From NCBI GenBank assembly GCA_017399175.1, contig JAFQEE010000065.1, positions 29,360-93,359 of the forward strand: a DNA stretch of 64,000 bases, in the 5' to 3' direction. How positions within the stretch are numbered: position 1 is the stretch's first letter; every line of letters starts with the position of its first letter. Under the pieces are notes generated by a model, which saw only the letters and a list, made by a program, of their open reading frames with translations, ran no database searches and had not been told where the DNA came from. Made by a program: the position numbers and the translations under genes. Positions 1-9,703 of this stretch are shown here, piece by piece. This stretch comes from Clostridia bacterium. GTDB lineage: Bacteria > Bacillota > Clostridia > Oscillospirales > Acutalibacteraceae.

Positions 1-1134
1 AATAGGGTCGATATTAGTTATTCCCATACAATATGCACAGATACTACCTGCACCTGAACCTCGTCCAGGACCAACAGGAATACCATGGTCGCGAGCATAC
101 TGAATAAAGTCAGCAACAATAAGGAAATAATCAACATAACCCATATTACTGATAACTGAAAGCTCATATTCAAGTCTTTCGATATAAAGATTATCGGGAT
201 TTTGACCATATCTTTGGCGTAATCCTTCATAGCATTTTTCTTTGAAATAATCGTAATGAGATTTTCCGTCAGGTACGACGAAATTAGGCAATTTTGTATT
301 GCCGAATTCAAAATCGAAATTACACATATCGGCAATTTTTTGTGTATTATCAATCGCCTGTTGTGTTTTTGAGAACAATGCTCTCATTTCATCTTCAGAT
401 TTAAGATAAAAATTATCACTTGAAAATTCAAGGGAGTTTTCTTCATCAACTGTATGGTTTGTAGCAATACAAATAAGAATTTTTTGGATATACGAGTCTT
501 CGCGATTTACATAGTGAACATCATTTGTTGCAACAAGAGGAATTCCTGTTTCATTTGAAAGTCGAATAAGACCTTCATTAACTGCAATCTGTTCAGGAAT
601 ACCGTGATTCTGCATTTCAAGGTAATAATTGCCTTCTCCAAAAAGATTGTGATACCACAACGCGGTTTCTCTTGCTTTAATGTATTCATTGTTTACAATC
701 AATTTAGGAATTTCACCTGCAAGACAAGCAGAAAGAGCAATAAGTCCCTCGTGATGTTTCTCTAAAAGTTCACGGTCAATTCTTGGTTTTGTATAAAAAC
801 CGTCAACCCACGCTGATGAAACAAGTTTTATAAGATTCTGATATCCTGTTTCATTTTTGCAAAGCAATACAAGGTGGTGACGATTTGAGTCAATACCATG
901 CACCTTATCAAATCGTGAACGGGAAGCAACATAAACCTCACAACCGATAATCGGCTTTATCCCGTGTTTTTTTGCTGTTCTATAAAAGTCAACTGCACCA
1001 AACAAATTACCGTGGTCAGTAATAGCAAGAGCAGTCTGTCCCCGTTCTTTTGCAACAGAACAAAGCCTGTCTAAACGACAAGCTCCGTCAAGCAAACTAT
1101 ATTCAGTATGCACATGCAAATGAACGAAAGACAT
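1..1134 (-). CDS. dnaE: DNA polymerase III subunit alpha, DnaE type (3' part outside window)
   Basis: Replicative polymerase catalytic subunit, cut by the left window edge; 378 codons are present. The N-terminus reads [13 protein letters not shown], the start of a PHP domain, followed by [10 protein letters not shown]. Just before the edge is [10 protein letters not shown], found at the entrance to the polymerase domain of DnaE. The PHP domain comes first with no exonuclease insertion in the visible part, which fits DnaE rather than PolC. The start at 1134 has a GAGG-type ribosome site about 6 nt upstream and lies 13 nt after the lysA stop, so it is probably the last gene of the lon-engB-lysA-dnaE run. 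Confidence 0.95.
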   Translation of the reverse strand, partial: MSFVHLHVHTEYSLLDGACRLDRLCSVAKERGQTALAITDHGNLFGAVDFYRTAKKHGIKPIIGCEVYVASRSRFDKVHGIDSNRHHLVLLCKNETGYQNLIKLVSSAWVDGFYTKPRIDRELLEKHHEGLIALSACLAGEIPKLIVNNEYIKARETALWYHNLFGEGNYYLEMQNHGIPEQIAVNEGLIRLSNETGIPLVATNDVHYVNREDSYIQKILICIATNHTVDEENSLEFSSDNFYLKSEDEMRALFSKTQQAIDNTQKIADMCNFDFEFGNTKLPNFVVPDGKSHYDYFKEKCYEGLRQRYGQNPDNLYIERLEYELSVISNMGYVDYFLIVADFIQYARDHGIPVGPGRGSGAGSICAYCMGITNIDPI

Positions 1135-1147
1135 AATCTAACCTCAA

Positions 1148-2419
1148 TTATTCAGTAACTTTTTTGTAAAAATCAAAGCAATCGAATGTTGCGAAATAGT
1201 CAGCAGGAGTTTCAGCACGACGAATCATCTGGAAGCTTCCGTCTTCTTTAAGAAGAATTTCTGCTGATTTAAGTTTACCATTATAGTTGTAACCCATAGC
1301 AAATCCATGAGCACCTGTATCGTGGATAAAGAGCAAGTCGCCCATATCAATTTTTGGCAACATTCTGTCGATAGCAAATTTATCATTATTTTCACAAAGT
1401 GAACCTGTAACATCATATTTATAGTCACAAGGTTCATTTTCCTTGCCCATAACTGTAATATGGTGATATGCACCGTAAATTGCAGGACGCATAAGGTTAA
1501 CTGCACAAGCATCAACACCGATATATTCTTTATGAGTATGCTTTTCATTGATTGCACGAGTTACAAGTGCACCGTAAGGAGCTAACATAAATCTACCAAG
1601 CTCTGTATAAATTGCAACATCATCCATTCCTGCAGGAACAAGTACTTCGTTATATACCTTTTCAACACCTTTACCGATTTCAAAGATGTCATTACCCTCC
1701 TGGTCAGGACGATAAGGGATACCGATACCGCCTGAAAGGTTGATGAATTTAATATGAGCACCTGTTTCTTCTTTAAGTTTTACTGCAACTTCAAAAAGAG
1801 TTTTTGCAAGTGTTGGATAATACTCATTTGAAACTGTGTTACTTGCAAGGAATGCGTGAATACCAAACTCCTCAACACCCTTTGATTTCATAATCTTAAA
1901 TGCTTCAAAGAGTTGTTCAGTTGTCATACCATATTTTGCGTCACCAGGGTTATCCATAATATTATTTGCGATTGAGAAATATCCACCCGGATTATAACGG
2001 CAAGAAAGCTTCTTTGGAAGATAACCAAGTGTCTTTTCAAGAATATCGAGATGTGTAATATCGTCAAGGTTGATAATAGCACCTAAATCATCGGCATATT
2101 TGAATTCTGATGGCGGTGTATCATTTGATGAGAACATAATATCGTCACCAACTGCACCGATTGCCTTTGAAAGCATAAGTTCAGTAACTGATGAACAGTC
2201 ACAACCACAACCATATTCTCTTAAAATATTAATAAGGAATGGATTTGGAGTAGCCTTTACTGCAAAATATTCTTTAAAACCTTTGTTCCAAGCAAATGCT
2301 TTTTTAAGATTTTCTGCATTTTTACGAATTCCTGCTTCATCATAAAGATGAAATGGAGTTGGATATACTTTTGCAATTTCTTCTAATTTTTCTTTTGTTG
2401 TAAATGGTACTTTGCTCAT
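1148..2419 (-). CDS. lysA: Diaminopimelate decarboxylase
   Basis: PLP enzyme that decarboxylates meso-diaminopimelate to L-lysine, the last step of lysine synthesis. At 423 aa it has the normal length for this fold-III (alanine racemase-like barrel) family. The PLP lysine is K55 in YFAVKATPNP. A glycine-rich phosphate-binding loop (NLSGGIGIPY), the ELGR segment and the dimer active-site motif GSLCENND are all present, so it should be active. The start at 2419 has AGGAG 8 nt upstream. It follows engB with almost no gap and is followed by dnaE. Confidence 0.95.
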   Translation of the reverse strand: MSKVPFTTKEKLEEIAKVYPTPFHLYDEAGIRKNAENLKKAFAWNKGFKEYFAVKATPNPFLINILREYGCGCDCSSVTELMLSKAIGAVGDDIMFSSNDTPPSEFKYADDLGAIINLDDITHLDILEKTLGYLPKKLSCRYNPGGYFSIANNIMDNPGDAKYGMTTEQLFEAFKIMKSKGVEEFGIHAFLASNTVSNEYYPTLAKTLFEVAVKLKEETGAHIKFINLSGGIGIPYRPDQEGNDIFEIGKGVEKVYNEVLVPAGMDDVAIYTELGRFMLAPYGALVTRAINEKHTHKEYIGVDACAVNLMRPAIYGAYHHITVMGKENEPCDYKYDVTGSLCENNDKFAIDRMLPKIDMGDLLFIHDTGAHGFAMGYNYNGKLKSAEILLKEDGSFQMIRRAETPADYFATFDCFDFYKKVTE

Positions 2420-2422
2420 TTT

Positions 2423-3010
2423 TTATTCTCCTAAATATTCTTCAATATATTTTTTTACTATGTCAAGACCTTGTCCATTTTCGGATGAAAAAGGAATAAT
2501 TCTGTCTTCCGGCACAAAATTCATTTCCTTTTTTGAATTTTCAAGTCTTTCGTTATAGTCCTTTTTCTTTTTGAGTTTATCTGCCTTTGTCATAACAACA
2601 ATAAACTCATATCCCGTTGCCTGTAAAAATTCCATCATCATAAAATCGTCTTTTGTTGGTGGATGACGCATATCAACAAGCTGAACAACAAGTTTGATAT
2701 TACGGTCAGAATTAAAATAACCTTCCATCATTTCTGCCCAACGGTCTTTTTCGGTTTTTGCAACCTTGGCATAACCGTAACCCGGCAAGTCAACAAAATT
2801 ATACTCATCAACCTGATAAAAGTTTATTGTGATTGTTTTACCCGGTACTGAACTTACTCTTGCAAGATTCTTTCGTTGAAATAATTTGTTGAGTAATGAA
2901 CTTTTACCAACATTTGAACGACCTGCAAAAGCAATTTCAGGCAAATCACTTTCCGGTAACTGACCGAATGTACCGTATGCCGCTTTAAATTCTGCTTTAT
3001 CGTATCTCAT
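2423..3010 (-). CDS. engB: Ribosome biogenesis GTPase EngB (YsxC/YihA family)
   Basis: Small GTPase needed for late assembly of the large ribosomal subunit. The P-loop GRSNVGKSS lies near residues 30-38, G3 is DLPGYGYAK and the G4 specificity motif is TKADK. The protein is 195 aa, normal for the family. I chose the ATG at 3010 because TAGGTG lies 6 nt upstream; an in-frame GTG at 3019 sits inside that ribosome site. The gene directly follows lon, an order also known from Bacillus and Clostridium (lonA-ysxC). Confidence 0.95.
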   Translation of the reverse strand: MRYDKAEFKAAYGTFGQLPESDLPEIAFAGRSNVGKSSLLNKLFQRKNLARVSSVPGKTITINFYQVDEYNFVDLPGYGYAKVAKTEKDRWAEMMEGYFNSDRNIKLVVQLVDMRHPPTKDDFMMMEFLQATGYEFIVVMTKADKLKKKKDYNERLENSKKEMNFVPEDRIIPFSSENGQGLDIVKKYIEEYLGE

Positions 3011-3022
3011 AATTAACACCTA

Positions 3023-5389
3023 CTATACAAGTGCTGCTTTAAGCACATCGTCACCTGTTTTTGCAAAAACAAAGTTGATTTTTTCTTTAACCTTTTCATC
3101 TACTTTTTCAAGGTCACTTCGATTTGCTTCTGGAACAACCACAGTTTTAATACCCTCAACATAAGCTGCCATTGTTTTTTCACGAAGTCCACCGATTGGA
3201 AGAACACGCCCTGTAACAGTAATTTCACCTGTCATAGCAACACTTGATTTAACCTTACAGCCTGAAAGTGCAGAAACAAGTGCTGTGAATATTGTGACAC
3301 CTGCTGATGGTCCATCCTTTGGAACAGCACCTTCAGGGAAATGAATGTGAATATCTTTATTTTGATAAAAATCAGGTGAAATTCTGTATTTATCAGCATT
3401 TGTTCTTATATAACTTATTGCCGCTTTTGCTGATTCTTTTATAACATCACCTAATGAGCCTGTAAGTTCAAGATTGCCCTTACCATCCATTACTGCTACT
3501 TCAACTGTCAGCATTGTGCCACCAACAGATGTGTATGCAAGTCCATTGACAACACCTATCTGGTCAAATTTTGAACATTCGTCAGGTTTAAACTTAACAG
3601 GTCCGAGATAATTCTCAAGTTCAGTATCTTTTATAGTTATCTTACCTTCAAAACCTTTTGCATATTCAACTGCAATCTTTCGAAACACTTTTGCAATTGT
3701 TCTTTCAAGAACACGGACACCTGCTTCTTTTGTATAACCACCAATAATTGCTTTTAATGCTTTATCAGTAAACTTGACATAAGATTTTTTAAGACCATTT
3801 GCAGTAATCTGTTTTGGAACAAGATGTTTCTTTGCAATATTGAATTTTTCCTCGTATGTATAACCCGGAATATCAATAATTTCCATTCGGTCAAGCAAAG
3901 GTGCAGGAATTCTGCTCTTATCATTTGCAGTTGTTATAAACAAAACCTTGCTCAAATCATATGGAATTTCAAGATAGTGGTCAACGAATGAATTATTCTG
4001 TTCTGCATCAAGAACTTCTAAAAGTGCTGATGACGGGTCACCACGATGATCAGAACCTAACTTATCAACCTCGTCAAGAAGAATAAGAGGATTTGAACTT
4101 TTGGCATTTTCAATAGCCTCAATAATTCTGCCCGGCATTGAACCGATATAAGTTTTTCTGTGTCCTCTGATATCAGCTTCATCACGAACACCACCGAGAG
4201 AAATTCTTGCATAACTTCTGCCGATTGCATTTGCAAGAGAACGGGCTATTGATGTTTTACCCACACCGGGAGGGCCTGCAAGACAGATAATCTGCCCTTT
4301 AACATCAGGATTAATTTTTCGTACTGCAAGGAACTCGATAATTCTTTCCTTAACATCAAAAAGTCCGTAATGGTCATTATTAAGAACTTCTTCTGCATGT
4401 TCTATATCGAGATTTTCTTCAGTACAATATCCCCAAGGAAGTGAAATAACTTTATCAAGATAATTTCTTATAACTGCTGATTCAGGGCTTGATGACTGCA
4501 TTTTCATAAGTCTGTCGCATTCGCGAAGAAGTTTTCGTTCAATATCTTCTGAGAATCCTATTGCTCGAATTTGTTCTTTATATTCCTCTGCTTCTGAAAT
4601 TGCACCGTCACCATCATTAAGTTCTTCTGATATAGCTTTAATCTGTTCACGAAGATAATACTCACGCTGATTTTCTTCCATCTGTTCCTGAACCTTATCA
4701 TTGATTTCTTCTTCAATAGCAAGAAGTTCAATTTCTCTTTTAAGAATAAGGCAAAGGGACTCTGCTCTTTTTAAAGGATTAAGTTCTTCGAGAAGACTTT
4801 GCTTAACAGCATAGTCAAGCGGAATATTTGAAAGAATAAAGTCTGTTATCTCACCTGCTTCTTTGCGAACAGAAACGCCAATAACAATGTCAGACGGAAG
4901 TTTAGGCACATAATATGCGTAATCTTCAAATATACCAACAAGACTGCGAACAAGTGCTTCCTCATATTTTGCATCTGCAGGTTTTACATTTTCAGTTTCA
5001 ATACGACGAACAACAGCAGATAAAAACGGATTCTGTGAATTGATATTTAAAAGTTCAGCACGATAAAGTCCGTAAACAACAACTCGCAAAGTATCTGTAC
5101 CCGGCAACTTCATAACCTGCTTAATTTCGCAGACAACACCTGAACGATATATGTCATCATAACGAGGGTCGTCACATTCAAGGTCCATCTGTGCAGAAAG
5201 AAAAATATTTGATTTTCTTTCCATAGCATTTCTGACTGCTTTTACTGACTTTGGTCTTCCAACATCAAAATGTAATGTCATTTCAGGAAAAACAACAAGT
5301 CCACGCAATGCAACCATTGGCATTGAAAAGGATTTTTCTTTAAATTCATTGAATATATTATTAGTATTTTCCACTTTTGTACATATCAC
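3023..5389 (-). CDS. lon: ATP-dependent protease Lon (LonA)
   Basis: Cytosolic AAA+ serine protease that degrades damaged and some regulatory proteins. Domain order is standard: an N-terminal substrate-binding domain (MPMVALRGLVVFPEMTLHFD), a coiled coil, an AAA+ module with Walker A GPPGVGKTS and LILLDEVDKLG, and a C-terminal protease domain with the catalytic serine in PKDGPSAGVT. About 788 aa is typical. The exact start is uncertain: the longest frame opens with GTG at 5389, but the AGGAG there overlaps it, and an in-frame GTG at 5374 (MENTNN...) is the next choice with a long 14 nt spacing. A sigma-A-like promoter lies at 5407-5435. Confidence 0.95.
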   Translation of the reverse strand: MICTKVENTNNIFNEFKEKSFSMPMVALRGLVVFPEMTLHFDVGRPKSVKAVRNAMERKSNIFLSAQMDLECDDPRYDDIYRSGVVCEIKQVMKLPGTDTLRVVVYGLYRAELLNINSQNPFLSAVVRRIETENVKPADAKYEEALVRSLVGIFEDYAYYVPKLPSDIVIGVSVRKEAGEITDFILSNIPLDYAVKQSLLEELNPLKRAESLCLILKREIELLAIEEEINDKVQEQMEENQREYYLREQIKAISEELNDGDGAISEAEEYKEQIRAIGFSEDIERKLLRECDRLMKMQSSSPESAVIRNYLDKVISLPWGYCTEENLDIEHAEEVLNNDHYGLFDVKERIIEFLAVRKINPDVKGQIICLAGPPGVGKTSIARSLANAIGRSYARISLGGVRDEADIRGHRKTYIGSMPGRIIEAIENAKSSNPLILLDEVDKLGSDHRGDPSSALLEVLDAEQNNSFVDHYLEIPYDLSKVLFITTANDKSRIPAPLLDRMEIIDIPGYTYEEKFNIAKKHLVPKQITANGLKKSYVKFTDKALKAIIGGYTKEAGVRVLERTIAKVFRKIAVEYAKGFEGKITIKDTELENYLGPVKFKPDECSKFDQIGVVNGLAYTSVGGTMLTVEVAVMDGKGNLELTGSLGDVIKESAKAAISYIRTNADKYRISPDFYQNKDIHIHFPEGAVPKDGPSAGVTIFTALVSALSGCKVKSSVAMTGEITVTGRVLPIGGLREKTMAAYVEGIKTVVVPEANRSDLEKVDEKVKEKINFVFAKTGDDVLKAALV

Positions 5390-5406
5390 TCCTATTATGA
5401 ACTTAT

Positions 5407-5435
5407 ATTATATAATAAAAGACAAATTACTGCAA
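5407..5435 (-). promoter_or_regulatory. Putative promoter of lon operon
   Basis: Read on the minus strand, TTGCAG (5435-5430) and TATAAT (5412-5407) are separated by 17 nt, upstream of lon. The -10 is perfect; the -35 matches only three of six bases. I saw no clear CIRCE or CtsR heat-shock operator. Confidence 0.5.
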
Positions 5436-5555
5436 TAAATACTGTGAAAATTTTTAAAATAATGTATTTTCAAAAGAGATTGTTAAAAAGTTTTACAAGT
5501 TTGCGTTAAAAATAAAGATTTTTATAAAAAAGATTGATATTTTCTTGTCAATCTA

Positions 5556-5585
5556 TTGACTTTTTAATAGTATTTTTGATATAAT
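5556..5585 (+). promoter_or_regulatory. Promoter of serC-serA
   Basis: TTGACT at 5556-5561 and TATAAT at 5580-5585 with an 18 nt spacer give a strong sigma-A type promoter. Transcription would start near 5592, leaving a leader of about 57 nt before serC, too short for a T-box. Confidence 0.75.
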
Positions 5586-5648
5586 TTGACTAATGTTTTG
5601 GTTTTTAACAAAATAATTTACAATTTTTACTTTTTGGAGGTCATTATT

Positions 5649-6731
5649 ATGGCAAGAGTTTATAATTTTTCAGCAGGTCCATCAATGCTCCCTGAAGAAG
5701 TTTTGAAAAAAGCTGCTGCAGAGATGCTTGATTATGAAGGTAGCGGTCAGTCAGTTATGGAAATGAGTCACCGTTCAAAGGTGTATGACTCAATCATCAA
5801 AGGTGCTGAACAGCTTCTTCGTGAACTTATGAATATTCCTGATAATTATAAGGTATTATTCTTACAGGGCGGTGCTTCAACACAGTTTGCTGCTATCCCA
5901 CTTAACTTTATGAACAAAAATGGTAAGGCTGACTTTGTAATCACAGGTCAGTGGGCTAAAAAAGCATATCAGGAAGCACAGAAATATGGTGAATGTAAAG
6001 CAGTTGCATCATCTGCTGACAAAACATTCTCATACATTCCAAAGCTTGATAAGAACGAATTCACAAAGGATGCTGACTATTTCTATATTTGTATGAACAA
6101 TACAATTTACGGTACAGTTTATCACGAACTTCCTGACACAGGTGACGTTCCGCTTATTGCTGATATTTCATCATGCTTCCTTTCAGAACCAATTGATGTT
6201 TCAAAGTTTGCAATGGTATATGGCGGTGCACAGAAGAATGTTGCTCCTGCAGGTCTTACAATTTGTATTATCCGTGAAGATATGCTCGGTAATGCAAGAG
6301 ATATTACACCAACAATGCTTAATTATCAGATTATGGCTGACAACGATTCTCTTTACAACACACCACCTTGCTATACAATTTATATCTGCAAGCTTGTTCT
6401 TGAATGGCTTAAAGAAATGGGTGGCCTTGAAGCTATTAAGGAAAGAAATGTGAAGAAGGCTAAAATTCTTTATGATTTCCTTGATAACAGCAAGATGTTC
6501 AAAGGTACTGTTGTTGCTGAAGACCGTTCACTTATGAACGTTCCTTTCGTTACAGACAGCGAAGAACTCAATGCAAAATTCATTAAAGAAGCAACTGAAG
6601 CAGGATTTGTTAACCTTAAGGGTCACCGTTCAGTTGGTGGTATGAGAGCTTCAATCTATAACGCAATGCCTGTTGAAGGTGTAGAAAAGCTCGTTGAATT
6701 TATGGCTGAATTTGAAAAAGCAAATTCATAA
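5649..6731 (+). CDS. serC: Phosphoserine aminotransferase
   Basis: PLP transaminase that makes O-phosphoserine from 3-phosphohydroxypyruvate and glutamate, the second step of serine synthesis. The product is 360 aa. It starts with the family signature VYNFSAGPSMLP, contains GGASTQF for phosphate binding and the PLP lysine in YGGAQKN, and ends with a typical SVGGMRASIYNA region. The start is ATG 5649, with TGGAGG at 5635-5640; upstream in-frame codons lie in the leader and have no ribosome site. serA follows after 11 nt, so serC-serA is an operon. Confidence 0.97.
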   Translation: MARVYNFSAGPSMLPEEVLKKAAAEMLDYEGSGQSVMEMSHRSKVYDSIIKGAEQLLRELMNIPDNYKVLFLQGGASTQFAAIPLNFMNKNGKADFVITGQWAKKAYQEAQKYGECKAVASSADKTFSYIPKLDKNEFTKDADYFYICMNNTIYGTVYHELPDTGDVPLIADISSCFLSEPIDVSKFAMVYGGAQKNVAPAGLTICIIREDMLGNARDITPTMLNYQIMADNDSLYNTPPCYTIYICKLVLEWLKEMGGLEAIKERNVKKAKILYDFLDNSKMFKGTVVAEDRSLMNVPFVTDSEELNAKFIKEATEAGFVNLKGHRSVGGMRASIYNAMPVEGVEKLVEFMAEFEKANS

Positions 6732-6742
6732 GGAGAATCATT

Positions 6743-7906
6743 ATGTATAACATTTTAACTTTAAATAAAATATCTGAAACAGGTCTTTGCCGTTTCAGTG
6801 ATGAATATAATTGTGCTACTGATGCAAAGAATCCTGATGCTATTCTTGTTCGTTCAGCATCAATGCACGATATGGAATTTGAAGAAAATACTCTCGCTAT
6901 TGCTCGTGCAGGTGCAGGTGTTAACAATATTCCAATCGACAAATGCAGTGAAGCAGGTATTGTTGTTTTCAACACACCGGGTGCTAATGCAAATGCAGTT
7001 AAAGAGCTTGTACTTACAGGTCTTTTCCTTTCATCAAGAAAGGTTATTCCTGCTATTGAATGGGCAAAGACATTAAAAGGTAATGGTGATACAGTTCCAA
7101 AGGATGTTGAAAAAGGTAAGAGTGCTTTTGCAGGACCTGAAATCAAGGGAAAGACACTTGGTGTTATCGGTCTTGGTGCTATCGGTATTCTTGTTGCTAA
7201 TGCTGCTGCAGCACTCGGTATGAATGTTATCGGTTACGACCCATATCTTTCTGTTGCACAGAGTATCACACTTAATCATCATGTAAAGCTTACTGATAAC
7301 CTTAATGTGATTTATGCTGAAAGTGATTATATTACACTTCACTTACCTCTTAACGATTCAACAAGAGGACTTATCAATGCCGATACAATTGCTACAATGA
7401 AAGACGAAGTAAGAATTCTTAACTTTGCTCGTGGTGAGCTTGTTGACACAGAAAGCATTCTTTCTGCACTTGAAAATGGTAAGGTTGCTGCTTATGTTAC
7501 AGACTTCCCTAACGATGCTGTTATCGGTGCAACAGGCGTTATTGCAATCCCTCACCTTGGTGCGTCAACTCCTGAATCAGAAGACAACTGTGCAGTAATG
7601 GCTGTTGAACAGGTTGCTGATTATCTTGAAAATGGTTCAATTATCAACTCAGTTAACTACCCTGCTGTTTCTCTCAGCACAAGTGACAAACACAGAATCA
7701 CAATTATGCACAAGAATATTTCAGGTATTGTAAGCAAGATTACATCTGCTTTTGCTAATGAAGATGTTAATATTGACAATATGGTTAACAAGTCAAAGGG
7801 CGAATACGCTTATACAGTAGTTGATTCTGATACAAAGGCATCACCTGAAGCAATTGAAGCATTAAAGAAGATTAACGGAATTATTCGAATTAGAGTTATT
7901 AAATAA
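6743..7906 (+). CDS. serA: D-3-phosphoglycerate dehydrogenase (short form with ACT domain)
   Basis: NAD-dependent enzyme for the first step of serine synthesis, oxidising 3-phosphoglycerate to 3-phosphohydroxypyruvate. At 387 aa it is the short form: a substrate and Rossmann module with GLGAIGILVA near residues 145-155, catalytic Arg in NFARGELVD and catalytic His in IPHLGASTPE, then directly a C-terminal ACT domain (about residues 317-387) that probably senses serine. The long form's intervening domain is absent. AAGGAG precedes the ATG. A strong hairpin terminator ends the operon at 7922-7960. Confidence 0.95.
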   Translation: MYNILTLNKISETGLCRFSDEYNCATDAKNPDAILVRSASMHDMEFEENTLAIARAGAGVNNIPIDKCSEAGIVVFNTPGANANAVKELVLTGLFLSSRKVIPAIEWAKTLKGNGDTVPKDVEKGKSAFAGPEIKGKTLGVIGLGAIGILVANAAAALGMNVIGYDPYLSVAQSITLNHHVKLTDNLNVIYAESDYITLHLPLNDSTRGLINADTIATMKDEVRILNFARGELVDTESILSALENGKVAAYVTDFPNDAVIGATGVIAIPHLGASTPESEDNCAVMAVEQVADYLENGSIINSVNYPAVSLSTSDKHRITIMHKNISGIVSKITSAFANEDVNIDNMVNKSKGEYAYTVVDSDTKASPEAIEALKKINGIIRIRVIK

Positions 7907-7921
7907 GATTTTAAGACACAG

Positions 7922-7960
7922 AAAACTCCCTTGTAGTGCAATTCATTACAAGGGAGTTTT
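7922..7960. terminator. Bidirectional terminator between serA and an exonuclease gene
   Basis: A 14-bp perfect inverted repeat (AAAACTCCCTTGTA and its complement) with an 11-nt loop and A/T tracts on both sides. It lies between two converging genes and can serve both. Confidence 0.9.
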
Positions 7961-7961
7961 A

Positions 7962-8834
7962 TTATTGTTCTTCTGTTGTTTCGGGTTCTTCTTTTGCGTG
8001 GACTACTTCGGAATAACTGCGTTTAATATCTATGTAATCATAGAATTTTTTAAATCGAAGACTGACTTTAAATTCACGGTCACAATTTGCACAGTAGAAA
8101 ATTCCACGGAAAGATTGGTTCATAAATTTCCATTTTTTTATTGTTTCAACTTTACCGCCACAGATTTCACAAAAACAATTAAACTGATTTTTATCAATTA
8201 ACGGGTCATTTTTGTTTTTAATTACATAAGGATGGAATAAAAGCCTGCCATAGAAATCACGGTCACAGATTCTTATGAATTCTTTAAACTTCTCTTTATT
8301 ATAAACCTTTTTAAAACATTCAGCACTTAAAATACTGTCATCAAGTGCTCTGTGATGAGGATATTTTTCAGGGTCAATTTCCAAGCACTCAGCTGCATAT
8401 GAAAGTCCTGCCTGTTGAACATTTTCCATATTGATGAAGCATTGACAATACTTTTGCAAATCAGCATATTTATTGATAAATGTTACGGTGTTTTTCTTTA
8501 AAAACCATTTATAATTTGTAAGGAGTGTGCGTAAATCAGTATCGCCCCATGACATTACAACAGCATCGTCCCCTACCCATTCTTCAAATTCCTTGATTAC
8601 TTCTTCAAAAGTTCCGCCTGTACGGACTTCTTCATTTGAAATATTAGTAAGGTTTTTTATTCTTGAACGAAGTTTTTTTGAAATAACCGGTCTTATAAGT
8701 TCTGAAAAAATGCTTACTTCATTGAGTTCTTCATCAAGCTTAACAGCACCTATTTCAATAATTTCGTTCATAAACTTTTGTGTTAATTTATTGAAAGAGT
8801 TATTCCACTCCAAATCCATTATTACAAAATACAT
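7962..8834 (-). CDS. DEDDh 3'-5' exonuclease with C-terminal zinc-ribbon-like tail
   Basis: Predicted 3'-5' exonuclease, 290 aa. The N-terminus MYFVIMDLEW gives the DxE of exo motif I (D7, E9); the conserved His-Asp pair of motif III is in HHRALDDS. This resembles KapD/ERI1-type exonucleases. The C-terminal third has two CxxC pairs (CEICGG and CANCDRE) about 30 residues apart, suggesting a zinc ribbon. The substrate, RNA or DNA, is unknown. It is the last gene of the folate run, 14 nt after folK, with AGGTG before the ATG. The exonuclease fold is firm; a specific name would be a guess. Confidence 0.85.
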   Translation of the reverse strand: MYFVIMDLEWNNSFNKLTQKFMNEIIEIGAVKLDEELNEVSIFSELIRPVISKKLRSRIKNLTNISNEEVRTGGTFEEVIKEFEEWVGDDAVVMSWGDTDLRTLLTNYKWFLKKNTVTFINKYADLQKYCQCFINMENVQQAGLSYAAECLEIDPEKYPHHRALDDSILSAECFKKVYNKEKFKEFIRICDRDFYGRLLFHPYVIKNKNDPLIDKNQFNCFCEICGGKVETIKKWKFMNQSFRGIFYCANCDREFKVSLRFKKFYDYIDIKRSYSEVVHAKEEPETTEEQ

Positions 8835-8848
8835 AGCGCACCTGAAAT

Positions 8849-9343
8849 CTATTTATTTAAACAAAGTTTATCTTTTGCAGAGTAAAATCTGACGCCATCG
8901 TCAGTAAGGCTTTTAAACACATCATCTTTATTGATAATTGAATGGCTGATATTCAAATCAAGTAAGGGTTTCAACACAAAATTTCGTTCCATCATACGAG
9001 GATGTGGCAAAATAAGTGTTTGAGTGTTACTTGTTTCATTTTCATATAATAAAAGGTCAATATCGATAATTCGAGGACCGTTTTTAATAGTTCTTACTCT
9101 GCCAAGTCCTGCTTCAATTCCTAAACAAGCACCAAGCAGATTATCGGGATTAAGGTCAGTTTCGACTTCAACAACAATATTAAGAAAATCGTCCTGATTA
9201 TCAAAACCTACAGGGTCAGTTTCATATACATTCGAAACATCTGTAACAATTGTCAATGGTAATAAATTCAATGCATCAATAGAATCCTGAAGATTTTTCA
9301 TTCTGTCACCAATGTTTGTTCCTACACCTAAATACGCTTTCAT
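8849..9343 (-). CDS. folK: HPPK, 6-hydroxymethyl-7,8-dihydropterin pyrophosphokinase
   Basis: Transfers pyrophosphate from ATP to 6-hydroxymethyl-dihydropterin, making the substrate of FolP. The product is 164 aa with the family N-terminus AYLGVGTNIGDR, the GLGRVR segment and the magnesium/ATP motif PRIIDIDLLLY followed by LPHPRM. Its ATG overlaps the folB stop as ATGA, a sign of translational coupling within the folate operon. Confidence 0.96.
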   Translation of the reverse strand: MKAYLGVGTNIGDRMKNLQDSIDALNLLPLTIVTDVSNVYETDPVGFDNQDDFLNIVVEVETDLNPDNLLGACLGIEAGLGRVRTIKNGPRIIDIDLLLYENETSNTQTLILPHPRMMERNFVLKPLLDLNISHSIINKDDVFKSLTDDGVRFYSAKDKLCLNK

Positions 9344-9702
9344 TGTCTTGTCCTTTCAATTGTGACAGCAACATAGTCGAATTCAGCCTTGATTGGTGCC
9401 TCGGGTTTCTTTAAGGTTATTACCAATGAATTAATTTTATCAAATTCACAAAACAGTTCATCAGCAACTCTTTGGGCAACGCGTTCAAGCAAATCGTTCT
9501 TTTCGCTTTGTGCAACGCGACGAACTGTTTTAATAATCTTTGCATAACTTACTGTATCGTCAACATTATCAGACATACAAGGTGTTGTTAAATCAACACT
9601 TGCTTCAATATCAAAAACAAAATTCTGTCCGTCTTCCTTTTCTTCGGGATTAACACCATGATAACAGAATAATTTTAATCCTTTTACAATAATTTTATCC
9701 AT
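9340..9702 (-). CDS. folB: Dihydroneopterin aldolase
   Basis: Cleaves 7,8-dihydroneopterin to 6-hydroxymethyl-dihydropterin and glycolaldehyde. The product is 120 aa, the usual length. Family features include KLFCYHGVNPEEKEDGQ near the N-terminus, the SYAKI segment and the C-terminal VTLKKPEAPI with its catalytic lysine. It starts one base after the folP stop (TAG-T-ATG) and overlaps folK at its end. Confidence 0.95.
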   Translation of the reverse strand: MDKIIVKGLKLFCYHGVNPEEKEDGQNFVFDIEASVDLTTPCMSDNVDDTVSYAKIIKTVRRVAQSEKNDLLERVAQRVADELFCEFDKINSLVITLKKPEAPIKAEFDYVAVTIERTRQ

Positions 9703-9703
9703 A